DNA of 64,000 nt from positions 1 through 64,000 of the forward strand of contig JAUCBJ010007689.1 in assembly GCA_032718475.1 (NCBI GenBank), given 5' to 3'. Shown piece by piece: positions 22,047 to 37,000 of the stretch. Position numbers and translations under genes: made by a program. This DNA comes from Nemertoderma westbladi. Its lineage: Eukaryota > Xenacoelomorpha > Nemertodermatida > Nemertodermatidae. Numbering within the stretch: position 1 is the first letter of the stretch; every line of letters starts with the position of its first letter. The notes below the pieces were generated by a model. That model was given only the letters and a program-made list of their open reading frames with translations, was not told the DNA's origin and made no database searches.

Positions 22047-25000
22047 CGCATCCAATGTACCGGCTGGTCTACTGGTTTGGTATTATAATGTACCGGCTGG
22101 TCTACTGGTTCGGCATTACCAGTAGATGCGTCGGATGTACCGGCTGGACTACTGGCTCAGCATTACAAGTAGATGCATCCGATGTACCGGCTGGTCTACT
22201 GGTTCGGTATTATAATGTACCGGCTGGTCTACAGATTGGACATTACCAGTAGATGCGTTGGATGTACTGGCTGGACTACTGGTTCGGCATTACCAGTATC
22301 TGCGTCGGATGTACCAGCTGGTCTACTGGTTCGGTATTACAGTATAATGTACCGGCTGGTCTACTGGCTCAGCATTGCCAGTAGATGCATCCAATGTACC
22401 GGCTGGTCTACTGGTTCGGTATTATAATGTACCGGCTGGTCTACTGGTTGGACATTACCAGTAGATGCGTTGGATGTACTGGCTGGACTACTGGTTCGGT
22501 ATTACCAGGTAGATGCGTCAGATGTACCGGCTGGACTACTGGTTCGGTATTATAATGTACCGGCTGGTCTACAGATTGGACATTACCAGTAGATGCGTTG
22601 GATGTACTGGCTGGACTACTGGCTCAGCATTACCAGGTAGATGCATTGGATGTACTGGCTGGACTACTGGCTCAGCATTACTAGTAGATGCGTCAGATGT
22701 ACCGGCTGGACTACTGGTTCGGTATTATAATGTACCGGCTGGTCTACAGATTGGACATTACCAGTAGATGCGTCGGATGTACCGGCTGGTCTACTGGCTC
22801 AGCATTGCCAGTAGATGCATCCAATGTACCGGCTGGTCTACTGGTTCGGTATTATAATGTACCGGCTGGTCTACTGGTTGGACATTACCAGTAGATGCGT
22901 TGGATGTACTGGCTGGACTACTGGCTCAGCATTACCAGGTAGATGCATTGGATGTACTGGCTGGACTACTGGCTCAGCATTACTAGTAGATGCGTCAGAT
23001 GTACCAGCTGGTCTACTGGTTCGGTATTATAATGTACCGGCTGGTCTACTGGTTGGACATTACCAGTAGATGTGTTGGATGTACTGGCTGGACTACTGGC
23101 TCAGCATTACCAGGTAGATGCGTTGGATGTACTGGCTGGACTACTGGCTCAGCATTACCAGGTAGATGCGTCGGATGTACAGGCTGGTCTACTGGTTCGG
23201 TATTATAATATACCGGCTGGTCTACTGGTTCGGCATTACCAGTAGATGCGTCAGATGTACTGGCTGGACTACTGGCTCAGCATTACCAGGTAGATGCATC
23301 TGATGTACTGGCTGGACTACTGGTTCGGTATTACCAGGTAGATGCATCTGATGTACCGGCTGGTCTACTGGTTCGGCATTACCAGTATCTGCGTCGGATG
23401 TACCGGATGGTCTACTGGCTCAGCATTACTAGCAGATGCGTCGGTTGTACCGTCTGGTCTACTGGTTTGGTATTATAATGTACCGGCTGGTCTACTGGCT
23501 CAGCATTACTAGTAGATGCGTCGGATGTACCGGCTGGTCTACTGGTTCGGTATTATAATATACCAGCTGGTCTACTGGTTCGGCATTACCAGTAGATGCG
23601 TCGGATGTACTGGCTGGACTACTGGCTCAGCATTACCAGGTAGATGCATCTGATGTACCGGCTGGACTACTGGTTCAGTATTACCAGGTAGATGCATCTG
23701 ATGTACTGGCTGGTCTACTGGTTCGGCATTACCAGTATCTGCGTCGGATGTACCGGATGGTCTACTGGCTCAGCATTACTAGTAGATGCGTCGGATGTAC
23801 CGTCTGGTCTACTGGTTTGGTATTATAATGTACCGGCTGGTCTACTGGCTCAGCATTACTAGTAGATGCGTCGGATGAACCGGCTGGTCTACTGGCTCGG
23901 CATTACCAGTAGATGCGTCGGATGTACTGGCTGGACTACTGGCTCAGCATTACCAGGTAGATGCGTCGGATGTACCAGCTGGTCTACTGGTTCGGTATTA
24001 TAATGTACCGGCTGGTCTACTGGCTCAGCATTACTAGTAGATGCGTCGGATGTACTGGCTGGTCTACTGGTTCGGTATTACCAGGTAGATACATCGAATG
24101 TACTGGCTGGTCTACTGGCTCAGCATTACTAGTAGATGCGTCGGATGTACTGGCTGGTCTACTGGTTTGGTATTACCAGGTAGATACATCGGATGTACCG
24201 GCTGGTCTACTGGCTCAGCATTACTAGTAGATGCTTCAGATGTACTGGCTGGTCTACTGGTTCGGTATTATAATGTACCGGCTGGTCTACTGGTTGGACA
24301 TTACCAGTAGATGCGTTGGATGTACTGGCTGGACTACTGGTTCGGTATTACCAGGTAGATGCATCTGATGTACCGGCTGGTCTACTGGCTCAGCATTACC
24401 AGTAGATGCGTCTGATGTACTGGCTGTACTACTGGTTCGGTATTACCAGGTAGATACATCGGATGTACCGGCTGGTCTACTGGCTCAGCATTACTAGTAG
24501 ATGCGTCGGATGTACCGTCTGGTCTACTGGTTTGGTATTACCAGGTAGATACATCGGATGTACCGGCTGGTCTACTGGCTCAGCATTACTAGTAGATGCT
24601 TTGGATGTACTGGCTGGTCTACTGGCTCGGCATTTCCAGTAGATGCATCGGATGTACTGGCTGGTCTACTGGCTCAGCATTTCCAGTAGATGCATCGGAT
24701 GAACCGGCTGGTCTACTGGTTCGGTATTATAATGTACCGGCTGGTCTACTGGTTGGACATTACCAGTAGATGCGTTGGATGTACTGGCTGGACTACTGGT
24801 TCGGTATTACCAGGTAGATGCATCTGATGTACCGGCTGGTCTACTGGCTCAGCATTACCAGTAGATGCGTCTGATGTACTGGCTGGACTACTGGTTCGGT
24901 ATTACCAGGTAGATACATCGGATGTACCGGCTGGTCTACTGGCTCGGCATTTCCAGTAGATGCATCGGATGTACTGGCTGGACTACTGGCTCAGCATTAC

Positions 25001-28000
25001 CAGTAGATGCGTCTGATGTACTGGCTGGACTACTGGCTCAGCATTACCAGGTAGATGCGTTGGATGTACTGGCTGGACTACTGGCTCAGCATTACCAGGT
25101 AGATGCGTTGGATGTACTGGCTGGACTACTGGCTCAGCATTACCAGGTAGATGCGTCGGATGTACAGGCTGGTCTACTGGTTCGGTATTATAATATACCG
25201 GCTGGTCTACTGGTTCGGCATTACCAGTAGATGCGTCGGATGTACTGGCTGGACTACTGGCTCAGCATTACCAGGTAGATGCATCTGATGTACTGGCTGG
25301 ACTACTGGTTCGGTATTACCAGGTAGATGCATCTGATGTACCGGCTGGTCTACTGGTTCGGCATTACCAGTATCTGCGTCGGATGTACCGGATGGTCTAC
25401 TGGCTCAGCATTACTAGCAGATGCGTCGGTTGTACCGTCTGGTCTACTGGTTTGGTATTATAATGTACCGGCTGGTCTACTGGCTCAGCATTACTAGTAG
25501 ATGCGTCGGATGTACCGGCTGGTCTACTGGTTCGGTATTATAATATACCAGCTGGTCTACTGGTTCGGCATTACCAGTAGATGCGTCGGATGTACTGGCT
25601 GGACTACTGGCTCAGCATTACCAGGTAGATGCATCTGATGTACCGGCTGGACTACTGGTTCGGTATTACCAGGTAGATGCATCTGATATACTGGCTGGTC
25701 TACTGGTTCGGCATTACCAGTATCTGCGTCGGATGTACCGGATGGTCTACTGGCTCAGCATTACTAGTAGATGCGTCGGATGTACCGTCTGGTCTACTGG
25801 TTTGGTATTATAATGTACCGGCTGGTCTACTGGCTCAGCATTACTAGTAGATGCGTCGGATGAACTGGCTGGTCTACTGGCTCGGCATTACCAGTAGATG
25901 CGTCGGATGTACTGGCTGGACTACTGGCTCAGCATTACCAGGTAGATGCGTCGGATGTACCAGCTGGTCTACTGGTTCGGTATTATAATGTACCGGCTGG
26001 TCTACTGGCTCAGCATTACTAGTAGATGCGTCGGATGTACTGGCTGGTCTACTGGTTCGGTATTACCAGGTAGATACATCGAATGTACTGGCTGGTCTAC
26101 TGGCTCAGCATTACTAGTAGATGCGTCGGATGTACTGGCTGGTCTACTGGTTCGGTATTATAATGTACCGGCTGGTCTACTGGCTCAGCATTACTAGTAG
26201 ATGCGTCGGATGTACCGGCTGGTCTACTGGTTCGGTATTATAATATACCAGCTGGTCTACTGGTTCGGCATTACCAGTAGATGCGTCGGATGTACTGGCT
26301 GGACTACTGGCTCAGCATTACCAGGTAGATGCATCTGATGTACCGGCTGGACTACTGGTTCGGTATTACCAGGTAGATGCATCTGATATACTGGCTGGTC
26401 TACTGGTTCGGCATTACCAGTATCTGCGTCGGATGTACCGGATGGTCTACTGGCTCAGCATTACTAGTAGATGCGTCGGATGTACCGTCTGGTCTACTGG
26501 TTTGGTATTATAATGTACCGGCTGGTCTACTGGCTCAGCATTACTAGTAGATGCGTCGGATGAACTGGCTGGTCTACTGGCTCGGCATTACCAGTAGATG
26601 CGTCGGATGTACTGGCTGGACTACTGGCTCAGCATTACCAGGTAGATGCGTCGGATGTACCAGCTGGTCTACTGGTTCGGTATTATAATGTACCGGCTGG
26701 TCTACTGGCTCAGCATTACTAGTAGATGCGTCGGATGTACTGGCTGGTCTACTGGTTCGGTATTACCAGGTAGATACATCGAATGTACTGGCTGGTCTAC
26801 TGGCTCAGCATTACTAGTAGATGCGTCGGATGTACTGGCTGGTCTACTGGTTCGGTATTATAATGTACCGGCTGGTCTACTGGTTGGACATTACCAGTAG
26901 ATGCGTTGGATGTACTGGCTGGACTACTGGTTCGGTATTACCAGGTAGATGCATCTGATGTACCGGCTGGTCTACTGGCTCAGCATTACCAGTAGATGCG
27001 TCTGATGTACTGGCTGTACTACTGGTTCGGTATTACCAGGTAGATACATCGGATGTACCGGCTGGTCTACTGGCTCAGCATTACTAGTAGATGCCTCGGA
27101 TGTACCGTCTGGTCTACTGGTTTGGTATTACCAGGTAGATACATCGGATGTACCGGCTGGTCTACTGGCTCAGCATTACTAGTAGATGCTTTGGATGTAC
27201 TGGCTGGTCTACTGGCTCGGCATTTCCAGTAGATGCATCGGATGTACTGGCTGGTCTACTGGCTCAGCATTTCCAGTAGATGCATCGGATGAACCGGCTG
27301 GTCTACTGGTTCGGTATTATAATGTACCGGCTGGTCTACTGGTTGGACATTACCAGTAGATGCGTTGGATGTACTGGCTGGACTACTGGTTCGGTATTAC
27401 CAGGTAGATGCATCTGATGTACCGGCTGGTCTACTGGCTCAGCATTACCAGTAGATGCGTCTGATGTACTGGCTGGACTACTGGTTCGGTATTACCAGGT
27501 AGATACATCGGATGTACCGGCTGGTCTACTGGCTCGGCATTTCCAGTAGATGCGTCGGATGTACTGGCTGGACTACTGGCTCAGCATTACCAGTAGATGC
27601 GTCTGATGTACTGGCTGGACTACTGGTTCGGTATTACCAGGTAGATACATCGGATGTACCGGCTGGTCTACTGGCTCGGCATTTCCAGTAGATGCGTCGG
27701 ATGTACCAGCTGGTCTACTGGTTCGGTATTATAATGTACCGGCTGGTCTACTGGTTCTGCATTACCAGGTAGATACGTCGGATGTACCGGCTGGACTACT
27801 GGCTCGGCATTAACAGTAGATGCATCCAATGTACCGACTGGTCTACTGGTTCGGAATTATAATGTACCAGCTGGTCTACTGGTTCGGCATTACCAGGTAG
27901 ATACGTCGGATGTACCGGCTGGTCTACTGGTTTGGCATTACCATTATCTGCGTCGGATGTACCGGCTGGTCTACTGGTTCGGCATTACCAGGTAGATATG

Positions 28001-31000
28001 TCGGATGTACCGGCTGGACTACTGGCTCGACATTACCAGTAGATGCATCCAATGTACCGGCTGGTCTACTGGTTCGGTATTATAATGTACCGGCTGGACT
28101 ACTGGTTCAGCATTACCAGTTGATGCGTCGGATGTACCGGCTGGTCTACTGGTTCGGTATTATAATGTACTGGCTGGTCTACTGGTTGGACATTACCAGT
28201 AGATGCGTTGGATGTACTGGCTGGTCTACTGGTTCGGCATTACAGTATAATGTACCGGCTGGTCTACTGGCTCAGCATTGCCAGTAGATGCGTCGGATGT
28301 ACCGGCTGGACTACTGGCTCGGCATTACCAGTAGATGCATCCAATGTACCGGCTGGTCTACTGGTTCGGTATTATAATGTACTGGCTGGTCTACTGGTTC
28401 AGCATTACCAGTAGATGCGTCGGATGTACTGGCTGGACTACTGGCTCAGCATTACCAGGTAGATGCGTCGGATGTACCGGCTGGTCTACTGGTTCGGTAT
28501 TATAATGTACTGGCTGGACTACTGGTTCGGTATTACCAGGTAGATGCATCTGATGTACCGGCTGGTCTACTGGCTCAGCATTACCAGTAGATGCATCCAA
28601 TGTACTGGCTGGTCTACTGGTTCAGTATTATAATGTACCGGCTGGTCTACTGGTTGGACATTACCAGTAGATGCGTCGGATGTACCGGCTGGTCTACTGG
28701 CTCAGCATTACCAGGTAGATGCGTCGGATGTACCGGCTGGTCTACTGGTTCGGTATTATAATGTACCGGCTGGTCTACTGGCTCACCATTACTAGTAGAT
28801 GCGTCGGATGTACCGGCTGGTCTACTGGTTCGGTATTACCAGGTAAATACATCAGATGTACCGGCTGGTCTACTGGCTCAGCATTACCAGTAGATGCGTC
28901 GGATGTACCGGCTGGTCTACTGGTTCGGTATTATAATATACCGGCTAGACTACTGGTTCGGTATTACCAGGTAGATGCATCTGATGTACCCGCTGGTCTA
29001 CTGGCTCAGCATTACCAGTAGATGCATCCAATGTACCGGCTGGTCTACTGGTTCGGTATTATAATGTACCGGCTGGTCTACTGGTTGGCCATTACCAGTA
29101 GATGTGTCGGATGTACTGGCTGGACTACTGGCTCAGCATTACTAGTAGATGCGTCGGATGTACCGGCTGGTCTACTGGTTCGGTATTACCAGGTAGATAC
29201 ATCGGATGTACCGGCTGGTCTACTGGCTCAGCATTACTAGTAGATGCGTCGGATGTACCGGCTGGTCTACTGGTTTGGTATTACCAGGTAGATACATCAG
29301 ATGTACCAGCTGGTCTACTGGCTCAGCATTACTAGTAGATGCGTCGGATGTACCGGCTGGTCTACTATCTCGGCATTACCAGTAGATGCGTCGCATGTAC
29401 TTGCTGGACTACTGGCTCAGCATTACAAGTAGATGCATCCGATGTACCGGCTGGTCTACTGGTTCGTTATTATAATGTACCGGCTGGTCTACTGATTGGA
29501 CATTACCAGTAGATGCGTTGGATGTACTGGCTGGACTACTGGTTCGGTATTACCAGGTAGATGCATCTGATGTACCGGCTGGTCTACTGGCTCAGCATTA
29601 CCAGTAGATGCGTTTGATGTACTGGCTGGACTACTGGTTCGGTATTACCAGGTAGATACATCGGATGTACCGGCTGGTCTACTGGTTGGCCATTACCAGT
29701 AGATGTGTCGGATGTACTGGCTGGACTACTGGCTCAGCATTACTAGTAGATGCGTCGGATGTACCGGCTGGTCTACTGGTTCGGTATTACCAGGTAGATA
29801 CATCGGATGTACCGGCTGGTCTACTGGCTCAGCATTACTAGTAGATGCGTCGGATGTACCGGCTGGTCTACTGGTTTGGTATTACCAGGTAGATACATCA
29901 GATGTACCAGCTGGTCTACTGGCTCAGCATTACTAGTAGATGCGTCGGATGTACCGGCTGGTCTACTATCTCGGCATTACCAGTAGATGCGTCGCATGTA
30001 CTTGCTGGACTACTGGCTCAGCATTACAAGTAGATGCATCCGATGTACCGGCTGGTCTACTGGTTCGTTATTATAATGTACCGGCTGGTCTACTGATTGG
30101 ACATTACCAGTAGATGCGTTGGATGTACTGGCTGGACTACTGGCTCAGCATTACCAGGTAGATGCATCTGATGTACCGGCTGGTCTACTGGCTCAGCATT
30201 ACCAGTAGATGCGTTTGATGTACTGGCTGGACTACTGGTTCGGTATTACCAGGTAGATACATCGGATGTACCGGCTGGTCTACTGGCTCAGCATTACTAG
30301 TAGATGCTTCGGATGTACTGGCTGGTCTACTGGCTCGGCATTTCCAGTAGATGCATCGGATGTAATGGCTGGTCTACTGGCTCGGCATGTCCAGTAGATG
30401 CATCGGATGAACCGGCTGGTCTACTGGCTCAGCATTACTAGTAGATGCTTCGGATGTACTGGCTGGTCTACTGGCTCGGCATTTCCAGTAGATGCATCGG
30501 ATGTACTGGCTGGTCTACTAGCTCGGCATTTCCAGTAGATGCATCTGATGTACCGGCTGGTCTACTGGCTCAGCATTACCAGTAGATGCGTCTGATGTAC
30601 TGGCTGGACTACTGGTTCGGTATTACCAGGTAGATCATCAGATGTACCGGCTGGTCTACTGGCTCGGCATTTCCAGTAGATGCGTTGGATGTATCGGCTG
30701 GACTACTGGCTCAGTATTACCAGTAGATGCATCCAATGTACCTGCTGGTCTACTGGTTCGGTATTATAATGTACCAGCTGGTCTACTGGTTCGGCATTAC
30801 CAGTATCTGCGTCGGATGTACCAGCTGGTCTACTGGTTCGGAATTAGAAGTAGATGCCTCGGATGTACCGGCTGGTCTACTGGTTCGGTATTACAGTATA
30901 ATGTACCGGCTCGTCTACTGGCTCGGCATTACCAGTAGATGCGTCGGATGTACTGGCTGGACTACTGGCTCGGCAGTACCAGTAGATGCATCCAATGTAC

Positions 31001-34000
31001 CGGCTGGTCTACTGGTTCGGTATTATAATGTACTGGCTGGTCTACTGGTTCGGCATTACCAGTAGATGCGTCAGATGTACTGGCTGGACTACTGGCTCAG
31101 CATTACCAGGTAGATGCTTCGGATGTACCGGCTGGTCTACTGGTTCGGTATTATAATGTACTGGCTGGACTACTGGTTCGGTATTACCAGGTAGATGCAT
31201 CTGATGTACCGGCTGGTCTACTGGCTCAGCATTACCAGTAGATGCTTCGGATGTACCGGCTGGTCTACTGGTTCAGTATTATAATGTACCGGCTGGTCTA
31301 CTGGTTGGACATTACCAGTAGATGCGTCGGATGTACTGGCTGGACTACTGGCTCAGCATTACCAGGTAGATGCGTCGGATGTACCGGCTGGTCTACTGGT
31401 TCGGTATTATAATGTACCGGCTGGTCTACTGGCTCACCATTACTAGTAGATGCGTCGGATGTACCGGCTGGTCTACTGGTTCGGTATTACCAGGTAAATA
31501 CATCGGATGTACCAGCTGGTCTACTGGCTCAGCATTACTAGTAGATGCGTCGGATGTACCGGCTGGTCTACTGGTTCGGTATTACCAGGTAGATACATCG
31601 GATGTACCGGCTGGACTACTGGCTCAGCATTACTAGTAGATGCGTCGGATGTACCGGCTGGTCTACTGGTTTGGTATTACCAGGTAGATACATCGGATGT
31701 ACCGGCTTGTCTACTGGCTCAGCATTACTATTAGATGCGTCGGATGTACCGGCTGGTCTACTAGCTCGGCATTACCAGTATCTGCGTCGGATGTACCGGC
31801 TGGACTACTGGTTCGGTATTATAATGTACCGGCTGGACTACTGGCTCAGCATTACCAGTAGATGCATCCGATGTACTGGCTGGTCTACTAGTTCGGTATT
31901 ATAATGTACTGGCTGGTCTACTGGCTCAGCATTACCAGTAGATGCATCCGATGTACTGGCTGGTCTACTGGTTCGGTATTATAATGTACCGGCTGGACTA
32001 CTGGCTCAGCATTACCAGTAGATGCATCCGATGTACTGGGTGGTCTACTGGTTCGGTATTATAATGTACCGGCTGGTCTACTGGCTCAGCATTACCAGTA
32101 GATGCGTCGGATATACCGGCTGGACTACTGGCTCAGCATTACCAGTAGATGCATCCGATGTACTGGGTGGTCTACTGGTTCGGTATTATAATGTACCGGC
32201 TGGTCTACTGGTTCGGCATTACCAGGTAGATACGTCGGATGTACCGGCTGGTCTACTGGTTCGGCATTACAAGTATCTGCGTCGGATGTACCAGCTGATC
32301 TACTGGTTCGGAATTAGAAGTAGATGCCTCGGATGTACTGGCTGGTCTACTGGTTCGGTATTACAGTATAATGTACCGGCTGGTCTACTGGCTCGGCATT
32401 ACCAGTAGATGCGTCGGATGTACTGGCTGGACTACTGGCTCGGCAGTACCAGTAGATGCATCCAATGTACCGGCTGGTCTACTGGTTCGGTATTATAATG
32501 TACTGGCTGGTCTACTGGTTCGGCATTACCAGTAGATGCGTCGGATGTACTGTCTGGACTACTGGCTGAGCATTACCAGGTAGATGCTTCGGATGTACCG
32601 GCTGGTCTACTGGTTCGGTATTATAATGTACTGGCTGGACTACTGGCTCAGCATTACCAGTAGATGCATCCAATGTACCGGCTGGTCTACTGGTTCGGTA
32701 TTACCAGGTAGATGCATCTGATGTACCGGCTGGTCTACTGGCTCAGCATTACCAGTAGATGCATCCAATGTACCGGCTGGTCTATTGGTTCAATATTATA
32801 ATGTACCGGCTGGTCTACTGGTTGGACATTACCAGTAGATGCGTCGGATGTACTGGCTGGACTACTGGCTCAGCATTACCAGGTAGATGCGTCGGATGTA
32901 CCGGCTGGTCTACTGGTTCGGTATTATAATGTACTGGCTGGTCTACTGGCTCACCATTACTAGTAGATGCGTCGGATGTACGGGCTGGTCTACTGGTTCG
33001 GTATTACCAGGTAAATACATCGGATGTACTGGCTGGTCTACTGGCTCAGCATTACCAGTAGATGCGTCGGATGTACCGGCTGGTCTACTGGTTCGGTATT
33101 ATAATGTACCGGCTGGACTACTGGCTCAGCATTACTAGTAGATGTGTCGGATGTACCGGCTGGTCTACTGGTTTGGTATTACCAGGTAGATACATCGGAT
33201 GTACCGGCTTGTCTACTGGCTCAGCATTACTAGTAGATGCGTCGGATGTACCGGCTGGTCTACTAGCTCGGCATTACCAGTATCTGCGTCGGATGTACCG
33301 GCTGGACTACTGGCTCAGCATTACCAGTAGATGCATCCGATGTACTGGCTGGTCTACTGGTTCGGTATTATAATGTACCGGCTGGTCTACTAGCTCAGCA
33401 TTACTAGTAGATGCGTCGGATGTACCGGCTGGTCTACTAGCTCGGCATTACCAGTATCTGCGTCGGATGTACCGGCTGGAGTACTGGTTCGGTATTATAA
33501 TGTACCGGCTGGACTACTGGCTCAGCATTGCCAGTAGATGCGTCGGATGTACCGGTTGGACTACTGGCTCAGCATTACCAGTAGATGCATCCGATGTACT
33601 GGCTGGTCTACTGGTTCGGTATTATAATGTACCGGCTGGTCTACTGGCTCAGCATTACTAGTAGATGCGTCGGATGTACCGGCTGGTCTACTAGCTCGGC
33701 ATTACCAGTATCTGCGTCGGATGTACCGGCTGGACTACTGGTTCGGTATTATAATGTACCGGCTGGACTACTGGCTCAGCATTACCAATAGATGCATCGG
33801 ATGTACTGGCTGGACTACTGGTTCGGTATTACCAGTAGATACATCGGATGTACCGGCTGGTCTACTGGCTCGGTATTACCAGTAGATGCATCGGATGTAC
33901 TGGCTGGACTACTGGTTCGGTATTACCAGTAGATGCGTCGGATGTACCGGATGGTCTACTGGTTCGGTATTATAATGTACCGGCTGGTCTACTGGCTCAG

Positions 34001-37000
34001 CATTACCAATAGATGCGTTGGATGTACCGGCTGGTCTACTGGCTCGGTATTCCCAGTAGATGCGTCGGATGTTCTGGCTGGACTACTGGTTCAGTATTAC
34101 CAGTAGATACATCGGATGTACCGGCTGGTCTACTGGCTCGGTATTACCAGTAGATGCATCGGATGTACTGGCTGGACTACTGGTTCGGTATTACCAGTAG
34201 ATGCGTCGGATGTACCGGATGGTCTACTGGTTCGGTATTATAATGTACCGGCTGGTCTACTGGCTCAGCATTACCAATAGATTCGTTGGATGTACCGGCT
34301 GGTCTACTGGCTCGGTATTACCAGTAGATGCGTCGGATGTTCTGGCTGGACTACTGGTTCAGTATTACCAGTAGATGCGTCGGATGTACCGGATGGTCTA
34401 CTGGTTCGGTATTACCAGTAGATGCGTCGGATGTACCGGATGGTCTACTGGTTCGGTATTACCAGGTAGATGCGTCGGATTTACCAGATGGTCTACTGGT
34501 TCGGTATTACCAGTAGATGCGTCGGATGTACCGGATGGTCTACTAGCTCGGCATTACCAGTATCTGCGTCGGATGTACTGGCTGGTCTACTGGTTCGGTA
34601 TTACCAGGTAGATACATCGGATGTACCAGCTGATCTACTGGTTCGGTATTACCAGTAGATGCGTCGGATGTACTGGCTGGTCTACTGGTTCGGTATTACC
34701 AGGTAGATACATCGGATGTACCGGATGGTCTACTGGTTCGGTATTACCACTAGATGCGTCGGATGTACTGGCTGGACTACTGGTTCGGTATTACCAGTAG
34801 ATGCGTCGGATGTACCGGATGGTCTACTGGTTCGGTATTACCAGGTAGATGCGTCGGATGTACCGGATGGTCTACTGGTTCGGTATTACCAGTAGATGCG
34901 TCGGATGTACCGGATGGTCTACTAGCTCGGCATTACCAGTATCTGCGTCGGATGTACCGGCTGGACTACTGGCTCAGCATTACCAGTAGATGCATCCGAT
35001 GTACTGGCTGGTCTACTGGTTCGGTATTATAATGTACCGGCTGGACTACTGGCTCAGCATTACCAGTAGATGCATCCGATGTACTGGCTGGTCTACTGGT
35101 TCGGTATTATAATGTACCGGCTGGACTACTGGCTCAGTATTACCAGTAGATGCATCCAATGTACCGGCTGGTCTACTGGCTCAGCATTACCAGTAGATGC
35201 ATCCAATGTACCGGCTGGTCTACTGGTTCGGTATTACCAGTAGATGCATCCAATGTACCGGCTGGTCTACTGGCTCAGCATTACCAGTAGATGCATCCAA
35301 TGTACTGGCTGGTCTACTGGTTCGGTATTATAATGTACCGGCTGGACTACTGGCTCAGTATTACCAGTAGATGCATCCAATGTACCGGCTGGTCTACTGG
35401 CTCAGCATTACCAGTAGATGCATCGGATGTACCGGCTGGTCTACTGGTTCGGTATTACCAGTAGATGCGTTGGATGTATACTGGCTGGACTACTGGCTCG
35501 GCAGTACCAGTAGATGCATCCAATGTACTGGCTGGTCTACTGGTTCGGCATTATAATGTACCGGCTGGACTACTGGCTCAGTATTACCAGTAGATGCATC
35601 CAATGTACCGGCTGGTCTACTGGCTCAGCATTACCAGTAGATGCATCCAATGTACCGGCTGGTCTACTGGCTCAGCATTACCAGTAGATGCATCGGATGT
35701 ACCGGCTGGTCTACTGGTTCGGTATTACCAGGTAGATGCGTCGGATGTACCGGCTGGTCTACTGGCTCGGCAGTACCAGTAGATGCATCCAATGTACCGG
35801 CTGGTCTACTGGTTCGGTATTATAATGTACCGGCTGGTCTACTGGCTCAGCATTACCAGTAGATGTGTCGGATGTACCGGCTGGTCTACTGGTTCGGTAT
35901 TACCAGTAGATGCATCCAATGTACCGGCTGGTCTACTGGTTCGGTATTACCAGGTAGATGCGTTGGATGTATACTGGCTGGACTACTGGCTCGGCAGTAC
36001 CAGTAGATGCATCCAATGTACCGGCTGGTCTACTGGTTCGGTATTATAATGTACCGGCTGGACTACTGGCTCAGTATTACCAGTAGATGCATCCAATGTA
36101 CCGGCTGGTCTACTGGCTCAGCATTACCAGTAGATGCATCCAATGTACCGGCTGGTCTACTGGTTCGGTATTACCAGTAGATGCATCGGATGTACCGGCT
36201 GGTCTACTGGTTCGGTATTACCAGTAGATGCGTTGGATGTACTGGCTGGACTACTGGCTCAGCATTGCCAGTAGATGCATCCAATGTACCGGCTGGTCTA
36301 CTGGTTCGGTATTATAATGTACCGGCTGGTCTACTGGTTGGACATTACCAGTAGATGCGTTGGATGTACCGGCTGGTCTACTGGCTCAGCATTGCCAGTA
36401 GATGCATCCAATGTACCGGCTGGTCTACTGGTTCGGTATTATAATGTACCGGCTGGTCTACTGGTTGGACATTACCAGTAGATGCGTTGGATGTACTGGC
36501 TGGACTACTGGCTCAGCATTACCAGGTAGATGCGTCGGATGTACTGGCTGGTCTACTGGTTCGGTATTATAATGTACCGGCTGGTCTACTGGCTCAGCAT
36601 TACCAGGTAGATGCGTCGGATGTACCGGCTGGTCTACTGGCTCAGCATTACTAGTAGATGCTTCGGATGTACCGGCTGGTCTACTGGCTCAGCATTACCA
36701 GGTAGATGCGTCGGATGTACCGGCTGGTCTACTGGCTCAGCATCACCACTAGATGCGTTGGATGTACCGGCTGGTCTACTGGTTCGGTATTATAATGTAC
36801 CGGCTGGTCTACTGGCTCAGCATTACCAGGTAGATGCGTCGGATGTACCGGCTGGTCTACTGGCTCAGCATTACTAGTAGATGCTTCGGATGTACCGGCT
36901 GGTCTACTGGCTCAGCATTACTAGTAGATGCGTCGGATGTACCGGCTGGTCTACTGGCTCAGCATTACTAGTAGATGCTTCGGATGTACCGGCTGGTCTA

